The notes beneath the pieces are model-generated. The model was given only the letters and a program-made list of their open reading frames with translations. It was not told where the DNA came from and made no database searches. A stretch of DNA of 64,000 bases, taken from BAIKAL-G1 sp943370385 (GTDB lineage Bacteria; Cyanobacteriota; Cyanobacteriia; PCC-6307; Cyanobiaceae). How positions within the stretch are numbered: the stretch's first letter is position 1; each line of letters starts with the position of its first letter. The position numbers and the translations under genes were made by a program. The stretch covers positions 1-64,000 of the forward strand of contig CALRQT020000012.1 of NCBI GenBank assembly GCA_943370385.1, in the 5' to 3' direction. Below are positions 25,488 through 34,463 of the stretch, in pieces.

Positions 25488-25799
25488 TCAGTTCACGATC
25501 GCCAGGATGTCCTTCTCGGAGAGCAGCACGTACTCATCGGTGCCGAGCTTGATGTCGGTGCCGGCGTACTTGCTGTAGAGCACCTTGTCGCCAATGCCCA
25601 CTTCCGGGGTCTGGCGGGTGCCGTCGTCGTTGCGCTTACCGGGGCCCACCTGCACCACCTCGCCCACCTGGGGCTTTTCCTTGGCGGTGTCAGGCAGCAG
25701 GATGCCGCCGGCGGTTTTCTCCTCGGATTCGGAGACCTTGATGAAAATGCGATCTCCGAGCGGTTTGACCGTGGAGACGCTGAGAGAAACAGCAGCCAT
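25488..25799 (-). CDS. groS: Co-chaperonin GroES
   Basis: 103-residue lid of the GroEL chamber. Diagnostic: VKPLGDRIFIKV, the mobile loop EEKTAGGILLPDTAKEKP, and the C-terminal TDEYVLLSEKDILAI. I start at ATG 25799 (MAAVSLSVSTVKPLG); the frame goes 14 codons further upstream, but those lie in the leader. Transcription should be controlled by HrcA at the CIRCE element 55 bp upstream. Confidence 0.97.
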   Translation of the reverse strand: MAAVSLSVSTVKPLGDRIFIKVSESEEKTAGGILLPDTAKEKPQVGEVVQVGPGKRNDDGTRQTPEVGIGDKVLYSKYAGTDIKLGTDEYVLLSEKDILAIVN

Positions 25800-25853
25800 G
25801 GAGGGATTGCGAGAGCAACGGCATGGCGCCAATGACGCCAATCAACGGTCGAG

Positions 25854-25880
25854 TTAGCACTCTCCCGTCTTGAGTGCCAA
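25854..25880. promoter_or_regulatory. CIRCE element (HrcA operator) of groES-groEL
   Basis: TTAGCACTC, nine spacer bases, GAGTGCCAA. The left arm equals the consensus; the right arm differs from GAGTGCTAA by one base. It lies upstream of groS in the position where HrcA blocks transcription until heat shock. Confidence 0.92.
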
Positions 25881-26105
25881 CCTAGGTCTGCCCTTGCCGG
25901 GCCCACAACCGGCCGTCTGTGCGGGTGACCGAACCCGGCCAGCCACCGCGCCCACCAGCCGGCACTCAGCCGGCACTCATCCAGTTCTGGCCCGGAGCGA
26001 CCCGGGCGGGGGATCCCAAGGGGCCCCCATGCGCAGTGGTAAGGTGACGCCGCTTCGGGCGGGCTTCCCAGACTCCCGCTGCGACCTCCGCGACCCTCCT
26101 TACTT

Positions 26106-27575
<1,470 letters not shown>

Positions 27576-27630
27576 TTTCGGCGCAACCCAACGCCCAGCT
27601 CCACCTTCTGCGTCCTGATCCCTGCTGCCC

Positions 27631-28047
27631 ATGCCTCTCACACTGCGCGTCCTCTCCCCTGATCAGAGCGTCTTCGATGGCACTGCCGACGAAGTGATCC
27701 TGCCCAGCACCACTGGCCAAATGGGAATTCTTCCCGGCCACGTCTCGATCCTGGCGGCCCTCGATACGGGGGTCCTGCGGGTGCGGGAGGGCAAGGATTG
27801 GAAGGCCATTGCCCTGCTAGGCGGTTTCGCCGAAGTGGAAGCCGATGAGGTGACCGTGCTGGTCAACAGCGCCGAGCTGGGCAGCCGTATCGATGCAGCC
27901 AAAGCCACCGAAGAGCTGGCCGCCGCCGAACAGGTGGCCGCCAGCTTCCAAGGCCAGCCCAACAGCACCGAACAGGTGAAAGCCAAGCAGGAGCTGGCCC
28001 GGGCCCGGGCCCGCAAGCAAGCCAGCGGCGCCTCTGGGGCGTTTTAA
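27631..28047 (+). CDS. atpC: ATP synthase F1 subunit epsilon
   Basis: 138-residue stalk subunit that inhibits ATP hydrolysis. The N-terminal beta-sandwich is clear (LTLRVLSPDQSVFDGTADEVILPSTTGQMGILPGHVSILAAL, in part) and the C-terminal two-helix domain follows (AKATEELAAAEQVAASFQ, KAKQELARARARKQA). Second gene of the atpDC operon, followed by a strong terminator at 28167. Confidence 0.96.
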   Translation: MPLTLRVLSPDQSVFDGTADEVILPSTTGQMGILPGHVSILAALDTGVLRVREGKDWKAIALLGGFAEVEADEVTVLVNSAELGSRIDAAKATEELAAAEQVAASFQGQPNSTEQVKAKQELARARARKQASGASGAF

Positions 28048-28166
28048 GGGCAAGCGCATCGGCCCTAGCCCTATGGCCAACCAGCTCTTAGATAATCCCA
28101 TGGCCTTCTGGTCAAGGGATTAGGGCCCAAACAAGGGCACCATCTTTAAGCCAAAAAGCATCCTTC

Positions 28167-28204
28167 AAGCTGGCAACCCTTGGGGTTGCCAGCTTATTTT
28201 TTTG
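28167..28204 (+). terminator. Rho-independent terminator of atpDC
   Basis: A 13-bp perfect stem AAGCTGGCAACCC / GGGTTGCCAGCTT with a three-base loop, followed by A and a run of T to 28203. It begins 120 bp after the atpC stop codon. Confidence 0.95.
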
Positions 28205-28385
28205 TCGATCGTCCCTGATGCTGTGGTGATCGGAGGTGGGGCGCTGGAGGGGAACACTCCCCCAGCGCTGGGAGGTGCCGCTTACAGATCCTTCCCAACC
28301 GCGTTGGTTGGGCCAATGACCGAATCCATTCACAATGGCAGCCAGCCCCTCCCAGGGATTGGTGAGCCCGACACCTGGGGGCCAT
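28205..28385. other. Structured intergenic region, possible small RNA
   Basis: Between two terminators. On either strand it can form a hairpin GCGCTGG/CCAGCGC (about 28239-28266, with an inner GGGG/CTCC pairing), a second CCCAACC/GGTTGGG (about 28293-28311) and a longer CCCAGG/CCTGGG pairing near 28350-28378. A 61-codon frame at 28202-28387 does not look like a protein. No known RNA family is recognised. Confidence 0.4.
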
Positions 28386-28409
28386 AAAAAAGCGCCCTTT
28401 ACAGGGCGC
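28386..28409 (-). terminator. Rho-independent terminator of the PSRP-3 gene
   Basis: On the minus strand a 7-bp stem GCGCCCT / AGGGCGC with a GTAA loop, followed by six T residues (complement of 28386-28391). It lies about 78 bp past the stop codon of the gene. Confidence 0.88.
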
Positions 28410-28486
28410 CCTAGATACGAAATAGGAAGGTGATGAAGCCTGGACCCTTGAGCCTAGAAGCGGTCTGCCCAGGCCAATCCCAATAC

Positions 28487-28978
28487 TCAGGCGGTCCCGC
28501 AGAAGGTGACATCGGGGAACTTGAGCTTGGCCTCTTCGAGGCTCTTGCCCTTGCCTTCCTCCTGCCAGTAGTTGATCACCTCGGTGGCCTTGTTGAGGAT
28601 CTCAACCCGTTCGTTTTCGGTGATCCAGCTCTTGCCTTCGATCTCGGATTTTAGGGTTTCCCAGGCATCTTCCCGGGGCCAGAAGAAATAGGCCGTCAGG
28701 GGGCTGGGGCCGCCACCAACGATCTGGTCAACGGCGAGGGCGACGTTGTCCGGAAGCCAAAGAATCTTCAGCAGGAAACGGCCCTCATCGGCCTTGGGGG
28801 TACGGCCGGAGGGCACCCCGTTCTCGTCGATGGTGGCGGTGGCCAGGGCAGCGCTGGCGCCGCGCAGCACCGGACGGCCCTGGGTGGGCTCCTCAGCGGA
28901 GATCTCGATTTCTGCCGTCAACACCGCCGCAACCGCACCGGTGGCTTCGGTTTCAAGGGCGCCGGGGGTGCCGCTCAT
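28487..28978 (-). CDS. 30S ribosomal protein PSRP-3 (Ycf65-like)
   Basis: Ribosomal protein of cyanobacterial and plastid small subunits. The C-terminal half is the PSRP-3/Ycf65 domain: GRFLLKILWLPDNVALAVDQ, GGGPSPLTAYFFWPREDAWETLK, and a ENERVEILNKATEVINYWQEE helix. The first 65 residues form a low-complexity acidic/Ala-rich extension. I choose ATG 28978 (163 residues); TTG 28993 would add five. It has its own terminator and is divergent from the HAD gene. Confidence 0.9.
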   Translation of the reverse strand: MSGTPGALETEATGAVAAVLTAEIEISAEEPTQGRPVLRGASAALATATIDENGVPSGRTPKADEGRFLLKILWLPDNVALAVDQIVGGGPSPLTAYFFWPREDAWETLKSEIEGKSWITENERVEILNKATEVINYWQEEGKGKSLEEAKLKFPDVTFCGTA

Positions 28979-29038
28979 GGGTTCAGCGCTCAAGGCTTAG
29001 GGACAAACAACTAACCTACCAGCCCCAGGAGCCCTCAC

Positions 29039-29827
29039 CTGACACCGCGCGCCATTCTGCTGTTCGACATTGATGGGGTGGTGCGGGATGTGTCCGGCAG
29101 CTACCGGCGCGCCCTCAGTGAAACGGTGCACCATTACGGCGGTTGGCGCCCCGAACCGGCCAGCATTGATGCCCTCAAGGGGGAAGGGCGCTGGAACAAC
29201 GACTGGGAGGCCTCCCTAGAGCTGTTGCGCCGCGGCGGCCACAGCCCCCTGCCCGCCTTCGACGCCCTGGTGGCGGTGTTCAGCGCCTTCTATTTCGGCG
29301 GCGACCCCGAGGGTGATCCGGCCCGCTGGCGGGGCTTCATCGGCAGCGAACCCCTGCTGGTGAGCCAGGCCTTTTTTAAGGCTCTCTCGGACCAGACCAT
29401 CGCCTGGGGCTTCGTCAGTGGCGCCGAACCGCCCTCGGCCCGCTACGTGTTGCAGCATCGGCTCGGCCTCGCCAATCCACCCCTGATCGCCATGGGCGAT
29501 GCCCCCGACAAACCCGATCCCACGGGACTCCTGAGCCTGGCCGAGGCCCTGGCCGGCCGCCCCCTGGGGCCGGAGGCCCCACCGATCGCCTACCTGGGCG
29601 ACACCGTGGCCGACGTGATGACGGTGCAGCGGGCCCGCCAGGCCCTGCCGCAGCAGCGCTGGCACAGCCTGGCCGTGGCGCCACCCCACCTGCACGGAGC
29701 CGAGCGCCTGGAGGCGCGCCAGGCCTATGAACAGGGCCTCCTGGACGCCGGGGCTGACCGGCTGCTCAGCCACACAGCCAGCCTGACGCCGGCGCTGCTA
29801 CTCGATTGGCTGCAGGACAGCCCTTAG
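29039..29827 (+). CDS. HAD-superfamily hydrolase (TIGR01548-like), apparent CTG start
   Basis: A 262-residue hydrolase. The catalytic HAD motif I, FDIDGVV, is encoded before the first GTG (29078), so that GTG cannot be the true start. The only sensible start is CTG 29039, giving TPRAILLFDIDGVVRDV after the initiator, with a good ribosome-binding site AGGAG at 29027-29031 and seven bases of spacing. A stop codon lies in frame at 29012. Later motifs include WGFVSGAEPPSARYVLQHRLGL and YLGDTVADVMTVQRA (acidic motif IV). The substrate is unknown; some relatives sit next to histidine or sugar phosphate genes. It is divergent from PSRP-3. Confidence 0.82.
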   Translation: MTPRAILLFDIDGVVRDVSGSYRRALSETVHHYGGWRPEPASIDALKGEGRWNNDWEASLELLRRGGHSPLPAFDALVAVFSAFYFGGDPEGDPARWRGFIGSEPLLVSQAFFKALSDQTIAWGFVSGAEPPSARYVLQHRLGLANPPLIAMGDAPDKPDPTGLLSLAEALAGRPLGPEAPPIAYLGDTVADVMTVQRARQALPQQRWHSLAVAPPHLHGAERLEARQAYEQGLLDAGADRLLSHTASLTPALLLDWLQDSP

Positions 29828-29906
29828 GGCGCCGGGCCGGGGCCTGGCCCCAGGCCCTACTGGCTTACCGCTTGAGCCCATGGAGCCTTAAGCCTTAGGG
29901 CCTGGC

Positions 29907-31226
29907 CTAACGCTCCATGGCCGCCGGTGCCTTCAGGGCGGCAGCACTGAGCACCTCGTGGCCGAGCGCTGTGACGGCCACGTCATCCTCGATGCGGATG
30001 CCGATGCCCTTCCAGCGCTCCTCGATGGCGGGTTGGCCCTCGGGCACGGGCAGCCGATCACTGACGTAGAGGCCAGGCTCCACGGTCAACACCATGCCCG
30101 GCTCCAGCACCACCGGGTGTTCACCCAGGCGGTAGGCGCCCACATCGTGGACATCGAGCCCCAGCCAATGGCCGGTGCGGTGCATGTAGAGGTGGCGGTA
30201 GGACCCCTGCTCGATCACCGCATCGATCGAACCGCTGAGCAGGCCCAGGTCCAGTAGGCCCACCACCAGGGTGCGGACGGCGATGTCGTGGATGGCCTCG
30301 GCCGTGGCCCCGGGCCGCACTGCGGCCACGGCCGCCTCCTGGGCCGCCAACACCAGCTCGTAGAGGGCCCGTTGCTCGCCGCTGAAGCGGCCGTTGATCG
30401 GAAACGTGCGGGTGATGTCGCCGTTGTAGTAATCGCTGAGGCTGCAGCCCGCATCGATCAGCAGCAGGTCCCCATCCCGCAGGGGAGCCGTGTTGCTGGT
30501 GTAGTGCAGCACGCAGGCGTTATCGCCGCCGGCGACGATCGAGCCGTAGGCCGGTCCGCGGGCGCCGTTTTCAAGAAACACCTGGTCAATCACGCCCTGC
30601 ACCTGGCGCTCGTTGAGGCCGGGCCGCACCACGTCCCGCGCCACCTCATGGGCCAGGGCGGAGATGCGGGCCGCCTCCCGCAGCCGGTCCAGCTCCTCGG
30701 GCGACTTGCGCAGGCGCAGCTCATGCAGCAGGCCGCAGGGCGCCACCAGCCCCAGGGCCGCCTGGCCGCTGCGGGGGGCCCGATCGAGCTGGTCAGCCCA
30801 GGCCTTCAGCACCAGGGGCTCCACCGCCCCATGGCGACCCACCCGGAAGGCGATGCCTTCCGCCCCCTTGAGGTACTCCGGCAGCCGCTTGGCCAGCTCC
30901 TCGCGGGGGTGGGCGACGCTGGCGCCGAACTGGGCCACGGCCCCCTCGCAGCCCCAGCGCCGGCCGGCCCAGACCTCGGCCGAGGGCTCCTTCGGCTCCA
31001 CGAACAACACGAAGGGGGTTTCCGGGCGGTGGGGCAGGAACAGGGCCACCGCCTCGGGCTCGTCGAACCCGGTGAGATACCAGAAGTCGCTGGCCTGGCG
31101 GAAGGGATACTCCACATCGGCGTGGTGGCTCACCAAACTGGCCGCCGGAATCACCGCCGCTGCTCCGCCTAGCTTCGCCAGGAAACGCTCGCGGCGCTGG
31201 GCATACAGCTCAGGGGCAATCACCAT
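29907..31226 (-). CDS. pepP: Xaa-Pro aminopeptidase (aminopeptidase P family)
   Basis: Metallopeptidase that removes an N-terminal residue before proline. The N-terminal AMP_N-like domain (AQRRERFLAKL, FWYLTGFDEPEAVALFLP) is followed by the pita-bread catalytic domain with its metal ligands: LLIDAGCSLSDYYNGDITRTFP (two Asp), HRTGHWLGLDVHDVG (His), TVEPGLYV (Glu) and GIGIRIEDDVAVT (Glu). I start at ATG 31226 (MVIAPELYAQRRERF), 439 residues; the frame runs on to 31313 through unrelated sequence. It is divergent from the CNNM gene. Confidence 0.93.
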   Translation of the reverse strand: MVIAPELYAQRRERFLAKLGGAAAVIPAASLVSHHADVEYPFRQASDFWYLTGFDEPEAVALFLPHRPETPFVLFVEPKEPSAEVWAGRRWGCEGAVAQFGASVAHPREELAKRLPEYLKGAEGIAFRVGRHGAVEPLVLKAWADQLDRAPRSGQAALGLVAPCGLLHELRLRKSPEELDRLREAARISALAHEVARDVVRPGLNERQVQGVIDQVFLENGARGPAYGSIVAGGDNACVLHYTSNTAPLRDGDLLLIDAGCSLSDYYNGDITRTFPINGRFSGEQRALYELVLAAQEAAVAAVRPGATAEAIHDIAVRTLVVGLLDLGLLSGSIDAVIEQGSYRHLYMHRTGHWLGLDVHDVGAYRLGEHPVVLEPGMVLTVEPGLYVSDRLPVPEGQPAIEERWKGIGIRIEDDVAVTALGHEVLSAAALKAPAAMER

Positions 31227-31360
31227 GGGGTCCTGTCCAACAGGCGGGGACAGCGCGACGATGGCACAACCCAACCCGATCGAGGCCGGCTTCGCCATGG
31301 GACCTGCTCCCAACCCCGCTGTTGCCAGAGTGGCCGTCCCCAGCGCCAGGGGCCCCCTAC

Positions 31361-32404
31361 ATGAATGAGTTCATTGGCCTCGGCGCTCTAGTGCTGATGA
31401 TCCTGCTGGGATCAGCGGTCAGTTCCGGTGTGGAGGCCGCCCTGCTCACCGTGAACCCGCTACGGGTGCATGAACTGGTGGGACGGCCCCACCCCCCCCG
31501 CGGAGCCCTGACGCTGCAACGCCTCAAAACCCGCATGGGGCGGGCCCTGGCGGTGCTGGTGATCGCCAACAACGCCTTCAATATTTTCGGCAGCATCATG
31601 CTCGGCGGCTATGCCGCCCAGGTGTTCCACAACCAGGGCGTCAAGGGCATGGCCCTGGCCCTGTTTTCGATCGGCCTCACGGTGCTGGTGATCCTGCTTG
31701 GCGAGATCCTGCCCAAGGCCCTCGGCAGCCGCTTTGCGCTGCCCGTGGCCCTGGCCAGCGCTAGCTCGGTGAGCCTGCTCTTGAAGCTGATGCTGCCGAT
31801 GGTGTTGCTGCTGGAGCGGTTGATGCCCGCCATCACCGCCGAAAACGAACTGACCACCGACGAAGAGGAAATCCGCCTATTGGCCCGGCTCGGCTCCCAG
31901 AAAGGCCAGATCGAGGCCGATGAGGCGGCCATGATCGCCAAGGTGTTCCAGCTCAACGACCTCACCGCCCGCGACCTGATGGTGCCGCGGGTCTCGGCGC
32001 CGACCCTGCCGGGCCAGGCGGAACTGGCCAGCCTGGAGGCCACCTTGGTGGGCACGGGCGCCAGCTGGTGGGTGGTGCTGGGGGAAGGGGTGGATGAGGT
32101 GCTGGGGGTGGCCAGCCGGGATCGCCTGTTGGCCGCCTTGGTCCAGGGTCTGGGTCCCACCCCCGTCGCCCAGTTCAGTGAGCCGGTGGAGTTCGTGCCG
32201 GAGATGATTCGGGCCGACCGCCTGCTCACCGCCTTCCGCCGCCGCAGCCAGACGCCCAGGGTGGTGGTGGATGAATTTGGCGGCTTTGTCGGCGTGATTG
32301 GCTCCGATGTGGTGTTGGCGGTGTTGGCGGGCTGGTGGCGCCGGCCCCAGTCCCTACCGGCCGAGTCCGCCCCGGCGACCAACAGCGTGGTGGACCGGGG
32401 ATGA
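31361..32404 (+). CDS. CNNM/CorC-family membrane protein (DUF21 + CBS pair)
   Basis: A 347-residue protein with an N-terminal DUF21 membrane domain (hydrophobic segments near 4-24, 60-80, 90-112 and 126-150; signatures VEAALLTVNPLRVHEL and LLGEILPKALGSR) and a C-terminal CBS pair, where DLMVPR near 205 and VVDEFGGFVGVIG near 303 are typical. This family is thought to export Mg2+ or related ions; the ion here is not readable. It opens a run of five same-strand genes; the next gene overlaps its stop by four bases (ATGA). Confidence 0.88.
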   Translation: MNEFIGLGALVLMILLGSAVSSGVEAALLTVNPLRVHELVGRPHPPRGALTLQRLKTRMGRALAVLVIANNAFNIFGSIMLGGYAAQVFHNQGVKGMALALFSIGLTVLVILLGEILPKALGSRFALPVALASASSVSLLLKLMLPMVLLLERLMPAITAENELTTDEEEIRLLARLGSQKGQIEADEAAMIAKVFQLNDLTARDLMVPRVSAPTLPGQAELASLEATLVGTGASWWVVLGEGVDEVLGVASRDRLLAALVQGLGPTPVAQFSEPVEFVPEMIRADRLLTAFRRRSQTPRVVVDEFGGFVGVIGSDVVLAVLAGWWRRPQSLPAESAPATNSVVDRG

Positions 32405-33747
32405 GGAGCACGCCGCGGCCGGTTCAGGAGCCCCCCGCCGTGGTCGAGCGCTGTGACCAGCTGCTGCGGCGCTGGCGGGCCGATCTGCAGCTCAGTGGCC
32501 GGGAAGAGTCGGTGCTGGCGCCCGAGTTGGTGGGCCTCGATCGCCAGCTCGGGGCCCTGGCCGATCGGCGCCTGCGGGTGGCCGTGTTTGGCCGGGTGGG
32601 CGTGGGCAAATCGAGCCTGCTCAATGCCCTCCTCGGCGCCCCCCACTTCGCCACAGACGTGGCCCATGGCTGCACCCGGCTCCAGCAGCGGGTGGCCTGG
32701 CCCGTGGCCGTGCCTGGCCTGGGCGGGGTCGAGCTGGTGGACACGCCCGGCATTGATGAAATTGCCGCCCGGGCCCGCCAGCGCCTGGCCGCCCGGGTGG
32801 CCATGGGCGCCGATCTGCTGCTGTTCGTGGTCGATGGCGACCTCAGCAGCCCCGAGCTCGAAGCCCTCGAGCTGATGCTGCAGGCGGGCAAACCGATCCT
32901 GCTGGTGCTCAACCGCATCGATTGCTGGCCCGAAGACGAGCGCCAGGCCCTGGTCGCCAGCATCCGCAGCCGCCTGCCCCCCGAGGCGCGCCAACTGGAG
33001 CTGGTGACGGTCGCTTCAGCGCCCCGGCGGGCCAGCCTGAAGGCCGATGGACGGGTGCGCAGCCAGCCGGCCGCGCCCCAGGTGGAACCCCTGCGCCGCC
33101 AGCTGCTGGACCTCCTGCGCGAGCACGGCCCCCTGCTGCTGGGTCTCAACGGCCTGCGGGCTGCGGATCGCTTCAGCCAGGCCTTGCACCGCTGGCGCCT
33201 GGGCCAGCAGCGTGATGCCGCCCAGGGACTGATTGGTCGCTTCGCCGCGGTAAAGGCCACGGGCGTGGCAATCAACCCCCTCTGGCCGCTTGATCTAGCC
33301 GGTGGCTTGGCCCTCGACACGGCCCTGGTGATGCAGCTCTGCCAGCTCTATGGCCTGCCCATGGGCGGCGCCGGCGCCCGCCAGCTCCTGGGCCGGCTCT
33401 CCACCCAGAACGCCCTGCTTGTGGCCATCCAGCTGCTGCTTGGGGGGATGCGCTCGCTGCTAGTGCTGGCGGCCCCGCTGACGGCTGGCCTCAGCCTGGC
33501 CCCCGCCGCTCCGGTGGCCCTAGCCCAGGCCGCCTTGGCGGTCCACACCACCCGACTCACCGGCCGCCTAACGGCGACGGAACTGCTGCGCAGTGCCGAC
33601 CGGGGCCAGCAGCGGCCCGGTTCCCTCATGCGGCGCCTGGCCCGCCAGGATCCCCAGGTGCGGGCCTGGCTGGTGCAATGGCGGGGTCTCGACGAGCCCG
33701 CGACCAGGGACCCTGCCGCCCCGGCGCTCCAAGCCCTGCTTCCATGA
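32401..33747 (+). CDS. GTPase with C-terminal membrane domain (DUF697-like)
   Basis: A 448-residue Era/EngA-type GTPase: G1 GRVGVGKSSLLNALLG near 63-78, G3 DTPGID near 117, G4 NRID near 169 and a likely G5 near VASAPR. The C-terminal 200 residues hold hydrophobic helices (LALDTALVMQLCQLYGLPMG, ALLVAIQLLLGGMRSLLVLAAPLTAGLSLAP) resembling the DUF697 domain, so it is probably membrane-associated. ATG 32401 overlaps the CNNM stop, and its own stop overlaps nadD, so the three are translationally linked. Function unknown; coupling to the ion transporter is inference. Confidence 0.8.
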   Translation: MRSTPRPVQEPPAVVERCDQLLRRWRADLQLSGREESVLAPELVGLDRQLGALADRRLRVAVFGRVGVGKSSLLNALLGAPHFATDVAHGCTRLQQRVAWPVAVPGLGGVELVDTPGIDEIAARARQRLAARVAMGADLLLFVVDGDLSSPELEALELMLQAGKPILLVLNRIDCWPEDERQALVASIRSRLPPEARQLELVTVASAPRRASLKADGRVRSQPAAPQVEPLRRQLLDLLREHGPLLLGLNGLRAADRFSQALHRWRLGQQRDAAQGLIGRFAAVKATGVAINPLWPLDLAGGLALDTALVMQLCQLYGLPMGGAGARQLLGRLSTQNALLVAIQLLLGGMRSLLVLAAPLTAGLSLAPAAPVALAQAALAVHTTRLTGRLTATELLRSADRGQQRPGSLMRRLARQDPQVRAWLVQWRGLDEPATRDPAAPALQALLP

Positions 33748-34463
33748 GCACCGGCCAGACCATCGCCCTGTTCGGCACCAGCGCCGATCCCCCCAGTACC
33801 GGCCACCGGGCGCTGCTGGAGGGGCTGCTCGACCACTACCCCCAGGTGGTGACCTGGGCGAGCTCCAATCCCTTCAAGCAGCACGGGGCGCCCCTTGGGC
33901 TGCGGGCCGCCCTGCTGCAGGCCCTAGTCGAGCAACTGGCCAATCCGCGCTTGCGTCTTGAGCAACAGCTCAGCAGCCCCCGGGCGATCGAAACCCTGGC
34001 CCAAGCCCAGCGGCTCTGGCCAGGGGCCGATCCGGTGTTTGTGGTGGGCAGCGATCTGGTCACCCAGATCCCGCGCTGGTACCAGGCCCAGCAACTCCTG
34101 GGCCAGTGCCGGCTGGCGGTGGTCCCCCGCCAGGGCTGGCCCCTACACGAGGCGGATCTAGACCACTTGCGCCAGCTCGGTGGCCAAGTTGAGCTGCTGC
34201 CCTTGGCGATTCCAGCCAGCGCCAGTTCCCAGATCCGCCACCATCCCAGTCCCGAACTGGTACCACCGGCCCTCTGGCCCGAATTAATTAAGTACAACCT
34301 CTATGGCTCCGGCCAACTGGACCCCACCAGCGCCAGCCCAACGGGCCCAGGCCCTGGCCGTCTGACCAGTCCAGCGGCGGCCCCATCGCCGCCCCAGCCC
34401 TCGGTTGAGCCCTCCATTGAGGCACCCCTGCCGCCCTCACCCGTTCCCCAGCCCCGGCCCTGA
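33744..34463 (+). CDS. nadD: Nicotinate-nucleotide adenylyltransferase
   Basis: Makes deamido-NAD from nicotinate mononucleotide and ATP. The nucleotidyltransferase motif is FGTSADPPSTGHRALL near residues 9-24 (the usual GGxFDPxHxGH has become PSTGH, a change I have seen in cyanobacterial versions), with DPVFVVGSDLVTQIPRWYQ and the C-terminal ISSSxIR-like ASASSQIR. The last 45 residues are a Pro/Ser-rich tail. ATG 33744 overlaps the GTPase stop, and its stop overlaps the nadE start (TGATG), so nadD-nadE form a NAD synthesis unit. Confidence 0.92.
   Translation: MSTGQTIALFGTSADPPSTGHRALLEGLLDHYPQVVTWASSNPFKQHGAPLGLRAALLQALVEQLANPRLRLEQQLSSPRAIETLAQAQRLWPGADPVFVVGSDLVTQIPRWYQAQQLLGQCRLAVVPRQGWPLHEADLDHLRQLGGQVELLPLAIPASASSQIRHHPSPELVPPALWPELIKYNLYGSGQLDPTSASPTGPGPGRLTSPAAAPSPPQPSVEPSIEAPLPPSPVPQPRP

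Noticed and set aside
28202..28387. 61-codon frame in the atpC-PSRP-3 gap
   Set aside because: No plausible start context and a composition dominated by hairpin sequence; I list the region as structured DNA instead.
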